A DNA stretch of 64,000 nucleotides from Bradyrhizobium sp. 141 (GTDB lineage Bacteria; Pseudomonadota; Alphaproteobacteria; Rhizobiales; Xanthobacteraceae). Location of the stretch: NCBI RefSeq assembly GCF_023074055.1, contig NZ_JADPKR010000103.1, positions 62,001 to 126,000 of the forward strand, in the 5' to 3' direction. Both the position numbers and the translations under genes were made by a program. This document shows positions 8,248 through 18,100 of this stretch, in pieces. Under the pieces are notes generated by a model. It ran no database searches. It was not told the DNA's origin and saw nothing but the letters and a program-made list of their open reading frames with translations. The first letter of the stretch is position 1. The number at the start of each line of letters is the position of its first letter.

Positions 8248-10053
8248 ATGGCCAGCAACGTCAATCCCGATCCCTTCACGACACGCCCCGAGATCGAGGG
8301 CACGTTCGGGGTCGTCGCCACCACGCACTGGATCGCGACCGCCGTCGGCATGGCCATCCTGGAAAAGGGCGGGAACGCCTTCGATGCCGGCGTCGCCACC
8401 GCCTTCACGCTGCAGGTGGTCGAGCCGCATCTGAACGGCCCCGGCGGCGACGTGCCCATCATCGTGCACGACGTCAAGCGCGCGCGCACCGAGGTGATCT
8501 GCGGCCAGGGTCCGGCGCCGGCACGCGCCACCATCGCGCATTACAAGAGCGAAGGCCTCGATATGGTGCCGGGCACCGGCCTGCTCGCGGCCTGCGTCCC
8601 CGGCACCTTCGAATCCTGGATGATGCTGCTGCGCGACTACGGTACGATGCGCGTACGCGATGTGCTGGAGCCCGCGATCTCCTATGCGCGCGACGGCTAT
8701 CCATTGGTCGAGCGCGCCTGCGCCACCATTCAGACCGTCGCGCAGCTGTTCCGCAAACACTGGCCAACCTCGGCCGCAGTCTACCTGCCCAATGGCGAGG
8801 TGCCGAAGCCCGGCACGCTCTTCACCAACAAGACGCTGGCCGCGACCTACGCCCGCATTCTCAGCGAAGCCGAGAGCGGCGGCGGCGGCCGCGACGCCGA
8901 GATCGAGCACGCGCGCAAGTCGTGGTCGCAAGGTTTCGTCGCCGAAGCCATCGACAGGTTCTGCCGGACGCAGGAGGTGATGGACGTCAGCGGCTCGCCG
9001 CATCGCGGCGTGCTCTCGGCCGACGACATGGCGCGCTGGCAGCCGACAATCGAGGCGCCGCTCACCTACGACTATGGCCGCTACACCGTGTGCAAGGCCG
9101 GCGTCTGGAGCCAGGGCCCGGTGACACTGCAACAACTGGCCCTACTAAAGGGCTTTGCGCTCGATGGGCTCGATCCGACCGGACCCGAGTTCATCCACCT
9201 CCAGATCGAATGCGCAAAGCTCGCCTTCGCCGACCGCGAAAAATTCTACGGCGACCCAAAATTCAGCGAGATCCCGATCGCGACGCTGCTGTCGGACGCC
9301 TACAACGATGAACGTCGTAAGTTGGTTACCGAGAAAGCTTCGCTCGATCTCCGGCCTGGCATGGTGGAGGGCCTTGGCGGCGTGGTCAAACTGCGCCGCG
9401 CTGAAGGCCAACGCGAGGCGGTGGGCGCGCTTGGCGCCGGTGAACCAACCGTGGGGCGCTTCGGCGAGGTGCGCGGCGACACTGTGCATTTCGACATCAT
9501 CGACAAAGCCGGCAACATGGTGTCCTCGACGCCGTCAGGCGGCTGGCTGCAATCCTCGCCTGTCATTCCCGAGCTGGGTTTCTGCCTCGGCAGCCGCGCA
9601 CAAATGTTCGATTTGGAGGAGAACCAACCGAGCTCGCTCGCACCGGGCAAGCGGCCGCGCACGACGCTGTCGCCGACCATGGCGCTGCGCGATGGCGAGC
9701 CGTACCTCGCCTGGGGCTCACCCGGCGGCGACCAACAAGATCAGTGGATCACGCAGTTCTTCCTGCGCCACGTCCATTGCAACCTCAATCTCCAGGAAGC
9801 GATCGACGCGCCCGCCTGGCACTCCGAGCATTTCCCGATCTCGTTCTGGCCGCGCACCGCGCGCCCCGGCGTGCTCGTGGTCGAGAACCGCGTGCCCAAG
9901 GCGACGATCGAGAACCTCCGCGAGCGCGGGCACATCGTCGAGGTCGGCCCCGACTGGTCCGAAGGCCGCCTCACCGCGGCCTCGCGCGTGGGTCTGCGCC
10001 GGCGCGCCGCCGCCAATCCGCGCGGCATGCAGGGTTACGCGGCGGGACGCTGA
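8248..10053 (+). CDS. Gamma-glutamyltransferase family protein (Ntn-hydrolase)
   Basis: 601 residues from ATG 8248, with GAGG-like ribosome binding in ATGAGGTAGCCT. The GGT fold is recognisable: GGNAFDAGVATAFTLQVVEPHLNGPGGD near the N-terminus and, at residue 412, the Thr of DTVHFDIIDKAGNMVS, which aligns with the autocatalytic TTH Thr of classical enzymes (here T-V-H). Family knowledge: the precursor self-cleaves at that Thr into two subunits and hydrolyses gamma-glutamyl bonds. No signal peptide is visible, unlike periplasmic E. coli GGT, so it may act on imported substrate in the cytoplasm. Its place behind a peptide importer fits uptake and breakdown of gamma-glutamyl compounds. Confidence 0.88.
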   Translation: MASNVNPDPFTTRPEIEGTFGVVATTHWIATAVGMAILEKGGNAFDAGVATAFTLQVVEPHLNGPGGDVPIIVHDVKRARTEVICGQGPAPARATIAHYKSEGLDMVPGTGLLAACVPGTFESWMMLLRDYGTMRVRDVLEPAISYARDGYPLVERACATIQTVAQLFRKHWPTSAAVYLPNGEVPKPGTLFTNKTLAATYARILSEAESGGGGRDAEIEHARKSWSQGFVAEAIDRFCRTQEVMDVSGSPHRGVLSADDMARWQPTIEAPLTYDYGRYTVCKAGVWSQGPVTLQQLALLKGFALDGLDPTGPEFIHLQIECAKLAFADREKFYGDPKFSEIPIATLLSDAYNDERRKLVTEKASLDLRPGMVEGLGGVVKLRRAEGQREAVGALGAGEPTVGRFGEVRGDTVHFDIIDKAGNMVSSTPSGGWLQSSPVIPELGFCLGSRAQMFDLEENQPSSLAPGKRPRTTLSPTMALRDGEPYLAWGSPGGDQQDQWITQFFLRHVHCNLNLQEAIDAPAWHSEHFPISFWPRTARPGVLVVENRVPKATIENLRERGHIVEVGPDWSEGRLTAASRVGLRRRAAANPRGMQGYAAGR

Positions 10054-10060
10054 AGGGCGC

Positions 10061-10807
10061 TCAGATCACCACTTCCCGCATCACCCGGCGGCAATCCATC
10101 TCGTATTCGAGATCGACCACAGGCGGCCGGGCGAAATGCCAGGTTAGGCCGGAGCGCAACGCGCCGCGCCGGACCAGTTCGTCGGCGAGCGCGTGGTGGA
10201 AGTCGTGCACGGAATAGGCCTGCACCGCGGTCGTGTCGTTCCAGCCGAAGCCGAAGGCCGCCATCCGGTTTTCCATCTGCGACGTCGTCGTGAAGCGCAC
10301 CTTCTCCCGCAGCCCCTCCGGGCTGAGATCGCGGTAGCGCACGGTGCGCTCGACATAGGTGCCGCTGCCCTCGCCCGCCTCGGCGCCGCCTGATATCACG
10401 AAGCTCGGCGTTGTCGAGCGGGTCGGGCGCGTAAAGGAGAACGCGTAGAACGACGGCTCGGACGGCGGGTCGATCTCGGGACAGACATTGCTGCGCGCCA
10501 CCGGATTGGTGGTGCCGTCGAAGATGCCCCATTCCGACAGCGTCTTCACATAGTGCAGGTTGAACGCGCGAAAGCCCTCTTCGCTGAATGCCGCGGGCGA
10601 ACGCAGCTCGCAGGCGCAGAACGCGGTCAGCGGACGACCTGCCTCCTGGATGAATTTTGCAGCCAGCGCAAACCCTTCCGCGAGCGGCACCAGGCGGTCG
10701 AAGCGGACACGCTCGATCTCGTAGCCGTCGTCCGCGGCGGCACCCGCTGAATATTGAAACACGGACGGAATGAAGCGGTAATTGCCGGCAGAGAAGTCAC
10801 GAATCAT
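10061..10807 (-). CDS. CnbZ-like (2-amino-5-chloromuconate deaminase-like) protein, tentative
   Basis: A 248-residue protein without signal peptide or membrane helices. Stretches such as GNYRFIPSVFQYSAG, RPLTAFCACELRSPAAF and NVCPEIDPPSEPSFYAF resemble proteins annotated as 2-amino-5-chloromuconate deaminase CnbZ, a family related to the RidA fold. In this genome context a general enamine/imine deaminase or unknown role is more likely than chloroaromatic breakdown. The gene converges on the gamma-glutamyltransferase with 7 bp between the stops and follows the receiver-cyclase gene by 9 bp on the same strand. The family call rests on memory of the motif pattern. Confidence 0.6.
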   Translation of the reverse strand: MIRDFSAGNYRFIPSVFQYSAGAAADDGYEIERVRFDRLVPLAEGFALAAKFIQEAGRPLTAFCACELRSPAAFSEEGFRAFNLHYVKTLSEWGIFDGTTNPVARSNVCPEIDPPSEPSFYAFSFTRPTRSTTPSFVISGGAEAGEGSGTYVERTVRYRDLSPEGLREKVRFTTTSQMENRMAAFGFGWNDTTAVQAYSVHDFHHALADELVRRGALRSGLTWHFARPPVVDLEYEMDCRRVMREVVI

Positions 10808-10816
10808 ATCGAACCC

Positions 10817-12067
10817 CTATTCCAGTTGCATGCGAACGCCCTTGGCGCCGTTGAGCAGGCGCTTCAGGTGAAAGCCGGCCAGAGAATCGTCGGCGTGCAT
10901 GCCGACCAGCGCGGCAAAGGCCGGCATGGCCGCGGCATCGCCGGCCTCCATCTTGGCGAAAGCCTCCGAATACAGCGCCGTTTCCGGCGCTTCGAATTTG
11001 GCTTGTGGCAGCGGCTCGAACGCGCGCAACGGCTCGCTGCGTCCGCGCAGCATCAGCTCCCCGACGGCGCGGCCTTTAAAGTTGTCGGCCGCCTCGGCGA
11101 CGCTGCCGCTGACGCAAATGCGGGTGCCCAGATGCTTGTTGGCGGCCTCCAGCCGCGCCGCGATGTTGATGGAATCCCCATACGCGGTGTAGTCGAAGAA
11201 GCGATTTCCGCCGAAATTTCCGACCAGCGCTGGGCCCGCGTGAATGCCGATGCGGGTGGCACCGAAGGTGACGCCCATGGCGCTCTGACGCGCGCGAAAG
11301 TCCTGCGCCCAGGCATCGAGCTCATGGGCGCAAGCGACCGCACGCGTGGCATAATCCGGCTGATCGCCGGGCGCATTGAAGAGCACCTGGATCGCATCGC
11401 CGATGATCTTTGCGACCGTCCCCTCATGCTCAAAGACGATCTCGGTCATGCCGCCGACATACTCGTTGAGCAGCTTGCCCAACGTCTCGGGCGGCGCGCT
11501 TTCCACCAATGAGGTGAAGCCGGTAATATCGGTGAAGATGGTGGCGACATCGCGCCACTGCACTTCGATCCCCTCGCCGTCGCCGCTTGCGGCCAGACGC
11601 TTGGCAAGTTCGGGCGAGAAATGACGCGACAACGCGGCATGGGCGCGCTCGGCTTCCATCTGGCGCCGCCGCACGTCGCGCAGCATCTCCACATGGCGGA
11701 TGGTCTTCTCGATCGTGGCTTCCAGATCGGCGAAGTCGATTGGCTTGGTCAGGAAGTCGAACGCGCCGCGATTCATGGCGGTGCGGATATTGCTCATGTC
11801 GCCATAGGCGGAGACGATGATAGTCGACTTCTTCTCCTCGGCCTCCTGGAGCTTCGCGAGCAGCGACAGGCCGTCCATCCTGGGCATGTTGATATCGGAG
11901 ACCACCATGTCGACATGCGGATTCTGCTCGAGCGAGGCCAGCGCATCGAGGCCGTCGCGAGCAAACATGATATCGATCTGTCCGTCGCGAATCTGCCTGC
12001 GGAACTTTTGCAGGATCAGCGCCTCGAGATCCGGCTCGTCGTCGACGAAGAGGATGGTCGCAGTCAT
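10817..12067 (-). CDS. Response regulator with class III adenylate cyclase output
   Basis: 416 residues. Residues 4-125 form a receiver domain (acidic pocket DDEPD, phospho-acceptor Asp58 in VVSDINMP, Lys108 in LTKPID). A short linker leads to a class III cyclase domain with metal-binding Asp180 (FTDITGFTSLV) and Asp224 (KIIGDAIQVLF), and the transition-state pair Asn301/Arg305 in NIAARLEAAN. The Lys in AKIIGD favours ATP over GTP as substrate. It is predicted to make cAMP when phosphorylated. Its ATG at 12067 overlaps the CheY-like gene stop as ATGA, and the histidine kinase lies just upstream, so kinase to cyclase phosphotransfer is likely. Confidence 0.9.
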   Translation of the reverse strand: MTATILFVDDEPDLEALILQKFRRQIRDGQIDIMFARDGLDALASLEQNPHVDMVVSDINMPRMDGLSLLAKLQEAEEKKSTIIVSAYGDMSNIRTAMNRGAFDFLTKPIDFADLEATIEKTIRHVEMLRDVRRRQMEAERAHAALSRHFSPELAKRLAASGDGEGIEVQWRDVATIFTDITGFTSLVESAPPETLGKLLNEYVGGMTEIVFEHEGTVAKIIGDAIQVLFNAPGDQPDYATRAVACAHELDAWAQDFRARQSAMGVTFGATRIGIHAGPALVGNFGGNRFFDYTAYGDSINIAARLEAANKHLGTRICVSGSVAEAADNFKGRAVGELMLRGRSEPLRAFEPLPQAKFEAPETALYSEAFAKMEAGDAAAMPAFAALVGMHADDSLAGFHLKRLLNGAKGVRMQLE

Positions 12068-12453
12068 GCGGCTTGCTCGAGCCTCGTATCGATCTCCTGC
12101 CGCAGCAGCGCAAAGTCGATCGGCTTGGTGAGGAGCCCGACGGCGCCGCGCTCGATCGCCTTGCGCCGCGTCTCGGCGTCGCCATAGGCCGTGATCATGA
12201 TGACGGGAACGTCCGGATGCGCGGCACGCACCTTCGGCAGCATGTCGAGCCCACTCATGCCGGGCATGTTGATGTCGGACAGGATCAGGATCAACGAGGG
12301 ATCGCGAACCTCCGCGGCGCGCTTGAGTGCATCGGGCGCAGAGGAGGCGAACTCCATCTGGAAGCGGCCGGCGCGCAACTCGCGCCGGAACTGCTGCCGG
12401 AAAAGCGCCTCGACGTCGGGCTCGTCGTCGACGACCAGGATGTAAACGTTCAC
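12064..12453 (-). CDS. Single-domain response regulator (CheY-like receiver)
   Basis: 129 residues made only of a receiver domain: acidic pair in VVDDEPD, phospho-acceptor Asp60 in ILSDINMP, Thr/Ser switch in MITAYGD and Lys110 in LTKPID. It has no output domain, so it may act as a phosphate sink or an intermediate for the cyclase regulator. The start is GTG at 12453, overlapping the histidine-kinase TGA (GTGA), and its own stop overlaps the cyclase start. The receiver is close in sequence to the receiver of the next gene, suggesting duplication. Confidence 0.9.
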   Translation of the reverse strand: MNVYILVVDDEPDVEALFRQQFRRELRAGRFQMEFASSAPDALKRAAEVRDPSLILILSDINMPGMSGLDMLPKVRAAHPDVPVIMITAYGDAETRRKAIERGAVGLLTKPIDFALLRQEIDTRLEQAA

Positions 12454-15032
12454 GACTTGCCTCCGGAAGTGCCGCCCGCCGCCATCGTGCGCGGCAGGGT
12501 GATGATGAATTCGGTAAATACACCTTGTGTGGTGTTCACGTCGATGGTGCCGCCGTGCTGCTTCACGACGATATCATGGCTCATGGACAAGCCGAGCCCG
12601 GTACCCTCGCCGACCGGCTTGGTGGTAAAGAAGGGATTGAACATCCTCTCCTTCACCTCGGGTGGAATCCCCGTGCCATTGTCGCGGATCCGGATTTCGA
12701 CCTTGCCGCCGAGGTCTTTGGTTGTCGCGCTCAAGGTGGGCTCGAAGGCCTCGCCCGCGCTCTCCCGACGCTTGGCAGTGGCATAGAAGCCGTTTGAGAT
12801 CAGGTTGAGGAAAACACGCGTGATCTCCTGCGGATAGATGTCGACCATGCCGGCAGCGGGATCCAACTCGCGCTCCAGCGTGACGTTGAAGGACGGTCGT
12901 TCGGCGCGCGCGCCGTGATAGGCGAGATTAAGGCTTTCCTCCACGACCGCATTGATGTCGACGGCGCGATGCTCGCCGGAGCCCTCGCGCGAATGCAGCA
13001 GCATGTTCCTGACGATGGAATCGGCGCGCTTGCCATGCTGCACGACCTTCTCGAGGTTGCTTCTGAGCATCCCGGTCAGCTCGTCGACCTCGTGCCTCGT
13101 TTTGTCGTCGAGCGCGGCCGATTGCAAGGTCTCGTTGAGCTCGTCGATCAGTTCGGTCGAGACCGCGGAGAAATTGTTGACGAAGTTGAGCGGGTTCTTG
13201 ATCTCGTGGGCGATGCCGGCAGTGAGCTGGCCGAGCGAGGCGAGCTTCTCGGTCTGGACCAGGCGATCCTGGGCGGCGCGCAGGTCGTCGAGCGACTGCG
13301 ATAGCTCTCTGGTGCGCTCCTGGACCTCCTCAAACAACCGGACATTCTCGATCGCGATCAGGGCCTGATCGGCAAAAGTGGTGGCGAGTTCGATTTGCTT
13401 TGCACTGAACGGCCGCACCTCGTGTCGCGTCAGGACGAACACCCCGATCGGTGCTCCCTCTCGCAACAGGGGCACGCCCAGCATCGTACGTACGTTCGAG
13501 CGCCTTCGAGCGGACGAGGGCGCAAATTCCGGGTCGGCCTGCACATCCGGGACATGAACCGTCTTGGCATCGAGCAGCGTACGGCCGACCACGCTTCCCC
13601 GTTCCGGCATAGACGCGAATGTCCGAAGCTTGTTTTCCTGCTCCGCGTCGAGCCCGCAGCTTGCCGCCAAATAGAAAACGCCATCGCTGGGCCGAAAGAT
13701 CGTCCCCTCATCCGCGTCGCACAACCGGGCTGCCGAGCCAACAAGCGTGTTCAGCACGGTTTGCAGGTCGAACGCCGAACGGCTGATGACTTTCAGCACA
13801 TCGGCGGTCGCCGTCTGCTGCTGCAAGGATTCGCTCAATTCCGCCGTCCGCTGCTCGACTTTCTTTTCCAGGTCGGCATAGGATTCCTGCAAGCGCGCGC
13901 CCATGTCGTTGAACTGGTCGGCAAGTCCTTCGAGCTCATCGCCGGTCCGGATCGAAATGCGCTGGGAGAAGTCGCCACCGCCGATCCTTTCGGCGCCGCT
14001 GCGCAGCGCCTGGATCGGCCCGACCATGCGGCGCGCCAGGAAAATCCCGGCGAGCACCGCGAAAATCGATGCTGCGAGCAGCACGATCGCAAGCCGCTGC
14101 AGCGAGGCGTAGAGCGAAGCGTAGGCTTCCTCGACCGGCAATTCCACGAACATGGTCCAGCCGAGCGGCGCGATAGGGGCGGAGGCGGTCAGAACCTTCT
14201 GCCCCTGGATGTTGGTCGCCTCCTGCAAAGCCCCCGGCATGGTGCCGCCACCGGCCTGGGCACCGCGCACCTGCTCGAGCCTGGACATGTCGGTATTGCG
14301 CAGCACCAGACTGATGTCGGGATGCGCGATCAGGCGCCCCTCCGGCCCCACCACATAGGCATGTCCATGCTCGCCAACCTTGATCTGGGAGACGACGTCC
14401 CAGATCAGCTTGAGATTGACCTCGGCGATACTGACCCCTGCGTCCTTGCGCGCGCCGGCCAGTGCCAGCGTCATGTAAGGCTCGGACTCCCGGCGGAAAT
14501 AGACCGGGCCGTAATAGACCTTGTGCGCGACCGCCTCGGTGAACTTCGGATCGCTGGACAGGTCGATCCCGCTCTCGATCGCATCCATCGCCAGCCGCGA
14601 GACCCGCAACCGTTCCTTGCCGGTCGAATCGACCTGGGCGAGCTCGGTGATCCCGGGCACCTGACGCAGCAGCCGCAGCGCGTCGAACCGGCGCTGCTCG
14701 ATCGAACCCGCCGACCACGGCAATTGCGTGGTCCAGCCGAGCTGGCTCTCGATCTCCTTGACGAACTGGCCGATCTTGGCCGCAGCCGCCTCGGCCTGCT
14801 CATGCTGGACCCGGATCAGCGAAGCCTTGTGCTCGCGATAATAGAAGAAGACCTCGAACAGGCCGTTGGCCAGCAGCGCGATGGCGACGACGGCCACGAA
14901 CAGCGCAACATATTTGGTGAACAGCCGGGTCCTGATCCCGCGTCCCGCCGCCGCGCCCGAGGCAGCGCCATCCGGGGCCGCACTCGGCAGCGTCCTGGCT
15001 TGCGGGGTGTCGGGATGGAGGGAAAGGCTCAT
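12450..15032 (-). CDS. Membrane-bound sensor histidine kinase (dCache-HAMP-GAF-HisKA-HATPase)
   Basis: About 860 residues from ATG 15032. Order: TM1 (about 41-60), a periplasmic Cache-type sensor (about 65-305, with HGHAYVVGPEGRLIAHPDI), TM2 (about 312-333), HAMP, coiled coil, GAF domain (about 420-565), phospho-acceptor His609 in AGIAHEIKNPLNF, then an HATPase domain with N box NLISNGFYA, DNGTGIP and GEGTGLGLSM. It would sense a small extracellular ligand plus a cytoplasmic GAF signal. The two downstream receivers overlap it translationally. A TTG 14 codons upstream also opens the frame but is less likely. Confidence 0.9.
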   Translation of the reverse strand: MSLSLHPDTPQARTLPSAAPDGAASGAAAGRGIRTRLFTKYVALFVAVVAIALLANGLFEVFFYYREHKASLIRVQHEQAEAAAAKIGQFVKEIESQLGWTTQLPWSAGSIEQRRFDALRLLRQVPGITELAQVDSTGKERLRVSRLAMDAIESGIDLSSDPKFTEAVAHKVYYGPVYFRRESEPYMTLALAGARKDAGVSIAEVNLKLIWDVVSQIKVGEHGHAYVVGPEGRLIAHPDISLVLRNTDMSRLEQVRGAQAGGGTMPGALQEATNIQGQKVLTASAPIAPLGWTMFVELPVEEAYASLYASLQRLAIVLLAASIFAVLAGIFLARRMVGPIQALRSGAERIGGGDFSQRISIRTGDELEGLADQFNDMGARLQESYADLEKKVEQRTAELSESLQQQTATADVLKVISRSAFDLQTVLNTLVGSAARLCDADEGTIFRPSDGVFYLAASCGLDAEQENKLRTFASMPERGSVVGRTLLDAKTVHVPDVQADPEFAPSSARRRSNVRTMLGVPLLREGAPIGVFVLTRHEVRPFSAKQIELATTFADQALIAIENVRLFEEVQERTRELSQSLDDLRAAQDRLVQTEKLASLGQLTAGIAHEIKNPLNFVNNFSAVSTELIDELNETLQSAALDDKTRHEVDELTGMLRSNLEKVVQHGKRADSIVRNMLLHSREGSGEHRAVDINAVVEESLNLAYHGARAERPSFNVTLERELDPAAGMVDIYPQEITRVFLNLISNGFYATAKRRESAGEAFEPTLSATTKDLGGKVEIRIRDNGTGIPPEVKERMFNPFFTTKPVGEGTGLGLSMSHDIVVKQHGGTIDVNTTQGVFTEFIITLPRTMAAGGTSGGKS

Positions 15033-15134
15033 CCCTCGGAACCTAGCAAGAAGACCGGGCCTTGTCTCTCGCAAGCGCGGGAAGGCCCCCGACCGATGGC
15101 CGCGGCGCCGAATTGCCGATGCGGCGGCACAACG

Positions 15135-15168
15135 AAAAAGGGCGGCAACGGTTTGGCCGCTGCCGCCC
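15135..15168 (-). terminator. Intrinsic terminator of the RND efflux operon
   Basis: On the minus strand, 23 bases after the efflux-pump stop, GGGCGGCA and TGCCGCCC (complement of 15161-15168 and 15140-15147) form an 8-bp GC-rich stem with an inner CGG/CCG pairing, followed by five Ts. It separates the pump operon from the histidine-kinase operon. Confidence 0.8.
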
Positions 15169-15190
15169 TCCGGTTCGCTTGTTAGCGGCT

Positions 15191-18100
15191 TCAGGTCGGC
15201 CGCAGGGCCTTGGCGTCGAGGTCGAGTTCGGCAACCTGCTTGTTCCGCTCGGAATCGGCCGCCGCGCGGTGGTCGGTCGCCAGCACCACGTACACCGCCG
15301 GCAGCACGAACAGCGTGAACAGCGTGCCGATCGACATGCCGGCGACGACGACCAGACCAATCGAGAAGCGGCTGGCCGCGCCTGCGCCGGTCGCAGTCAA
15401 GAGCGGGATCAGGCCGGTCACCATGGCGGCCGTCGTCATCAGGATCGGCCGCAGGCGGATACGGGCCGACATCTCGATGGCCGAGCGGCGGTCGAGCCGC
15501 TCATTGACCTGGAGCTCGTTGGCGAACTCCACCATCAGGATGCCGTGCTTGGTGATCAGGCCGACCAGGGTGAGCAGACCGACCTGGGTGTAAATGTTCA
15601 TGGTCGCGACGCCGAAGAACAGCGGGATCAGCGCGCCGACGATCGCCATCGGCACCGAGATCATGATCACCAGCGGGTCACGCAAGCTCTCGAACTGCGC
15701 CGCCAACACCAGGAAGATGATGATCAGCGCGAAGCCGAAGGTGATCGCGAGCTGGTTGCCTTCCTGCACGTACTGCCGGGAGTCCGCGAGATAGTCGTGG
15801 CTGAACCCTTGCGGCAGCTTCTTGGCCTCGCCTTCGAGGAAGTCGACCGCCGCGCCGACGGTCACGCCGGGCATCGGCACGGCCGAGAAGGTCGCCGAAT
15901 TGAGCTGATTGTAGTGCGTCAACGAGTTCGGATCGGTCTTGGTCTGGATCGACACCACCGTCGACAGCGGAAGCTGCTGGCCGGTGTTGGTCGTCACATA
16001 GTAGCCACCGAGCGATTCCGGCGACAACCGCTTGGTGCGCGGCACCTGAGGGATCACCTGGTAGGACCGGCCCTCCAGATTGAAGCGATTGACGTAGTTG
16101 CCGCCGAGCAGCACCGCGAGCGTGGCGCCGAGGTTCTGCATGTTGACGCCAAGGTCCTGCGCCTTGCTGCGGTCGATCGTCACCTTCACGTTTGGTTGGT
16201 TGTAGGCAAGATCGCTGTCGGAAACGATGAACATGCCGCTCTTGCGCGCAGCGTCCTTCAGCTTCTCCATCTGCTCATAGACCGTCTGGAAGCCGGCGGT
16301 GGAGTTGATGACCATCTGCACCGGCAGGCCGCCCGGCCCGCCCGGGAGCGGCGGCAGGTTGAAGGCGAAGGCCTGCACCCCCTCGATCTTGGAGAGCTCG
16401 GCCTGCACCAGCGGCTTCAGCTGGATCGACGAGCGCTTGCGCTCGTCCCAGGGCTTGAGCAGCATGCCAGCGATGCCGCCCTGCGGGCCGTTGATGCCGT
16501 TCAGCACGAAGCGCAGATCGGTCTCGGGGAACTGCTGGAATTTCTCGTCGAGTTTCTCGCCGTAGAAATCGACATAATCGATGTTGGCGTATTTCGGTGC
16601 CTTGGTCACCGCGAACACGATGCCCTGGTCTTCCTCCGGCGCCAGCTCCTTTGACGTGTGCATGTAGAGGAAGCCGACGAGCCCGAGGATGGTCACCGCG
16701 AACAGGCCCGTGATGGCCTTGTAGTCGAGCGAGCGGTCGAGCCTGCGGCCATACCAGCGCGTGAGTGCGCCGAACACCTTATTGACGCCCTTGGCGAAGC
16801 GGCCCTCTTCGGTATTCTTCAGCAGCACCGAGCACATCATCGGCGACAACGTCAGCGCGATCACGCCCGACACGATCACCGAACCGGCGAGCGTGAACGC
16901 GAATTCGCGGAACAGCGAACCGGTGAGGCCGCCAAGGAAGCCGATCGGCGCGTACACAGCGGCGAGCGTGATGGTCATCGAGACGACCGGACCTACGATT
17001 TCACGCGCACCTTGCAGCGACGCCTGGACCGGCGTCTTGCCCTCCTCCAGATGGCGATGGATGTTCTCCACCACGACGATAGCGTCGTCGACCACGAGGC
17101 CGATCGCCAGCACCATCGCGAGCAGGGTCAGAAGGTTGAAGCTGAATCCCAGTGCCAGCATCAGCGTGCAGACGCCGATCATCGACAGCGGGATGGTGAC
17201 GACGGGAATGATGACCGAACGCAGCGAGGCCAGGAACAGGAAGATGACCACGATCACGATGATCACGGCTTCGCCCAGCGTCTTCTCCACCTCTTCGATC
17301 GAGGACTGGATGAACTTGGTCGAGTCGTAGGCGACCTTCATCTTCATCGACGGCGGCAGATTGCGCTCGAGCTCGGGGAACAGTGCGCGCACGCCCTTGA
17401 CCAGCGTCAGCGGGTTGCCCTGCGGGGTCGCCTGCACACCGATGAAGATCGCGTGCTCGCCGTTGAAGGCGACGCTCGCATCCGTGCTTTGGGCGGCAAG
17501 TTCGACGGTGGCGATGTCCTCCATCCGCACGAAGCCGCCATCCTTGGCCTTGACGATCATCTTCTTGAACTGGTTGACGTCAGTCAGGCCCGTGTTCGTC
17601 GAGACGTTCGAGACGATCAAATAGCCCTTGGTCTGGCCCGCCGCGGACTGGAAGTTGTTGGCGGTGATCGCCGCAGCGACGTCGCCCGGCGACACATTGC
17701 GGCCGGCCATCTTCTCGGGATCGAGCCACAGACGCATTGCGAAGGTCTGGCCGCCCAAAATGTCGGCGGAAGCCACGCCATCGACGGTCGACAGCACCGG
17801 CTGCACCACACGCGTCAGATAATCCGAGATCGCCGAGCCCGAGAGCTCCTCGGACGAGAAGCCGAGATACATCACGGCCGTGGTCTGGCCCGTGGTCTTG
17901 GTGACGATCGGGTCGTTGGATTCCTTCGGGATCAGGTACTTGACCGAATTCGTCTTCGCCAGCACCTCAGTGAGCGCCTGGTTCGGATCGAAGTTCAGCT
18001 TGATGTAGACCTGGATCGTCGACGTGCCGAGCACCGAGGACGAGGTGATGTAGTCGACGCCCTCGGCGGACGCCACCGCCTGCTCGATCGGCGTCGTGAT

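Noticed and set aside
13395..15185. Long plus-strand open frame opposite the histidine kinase
   Set aside because: It encodes a His/Arg/Asp-rich composition with no domain, and is the complement of conserved kinase codons. In high-GC DNA the antisense frame often stays open.
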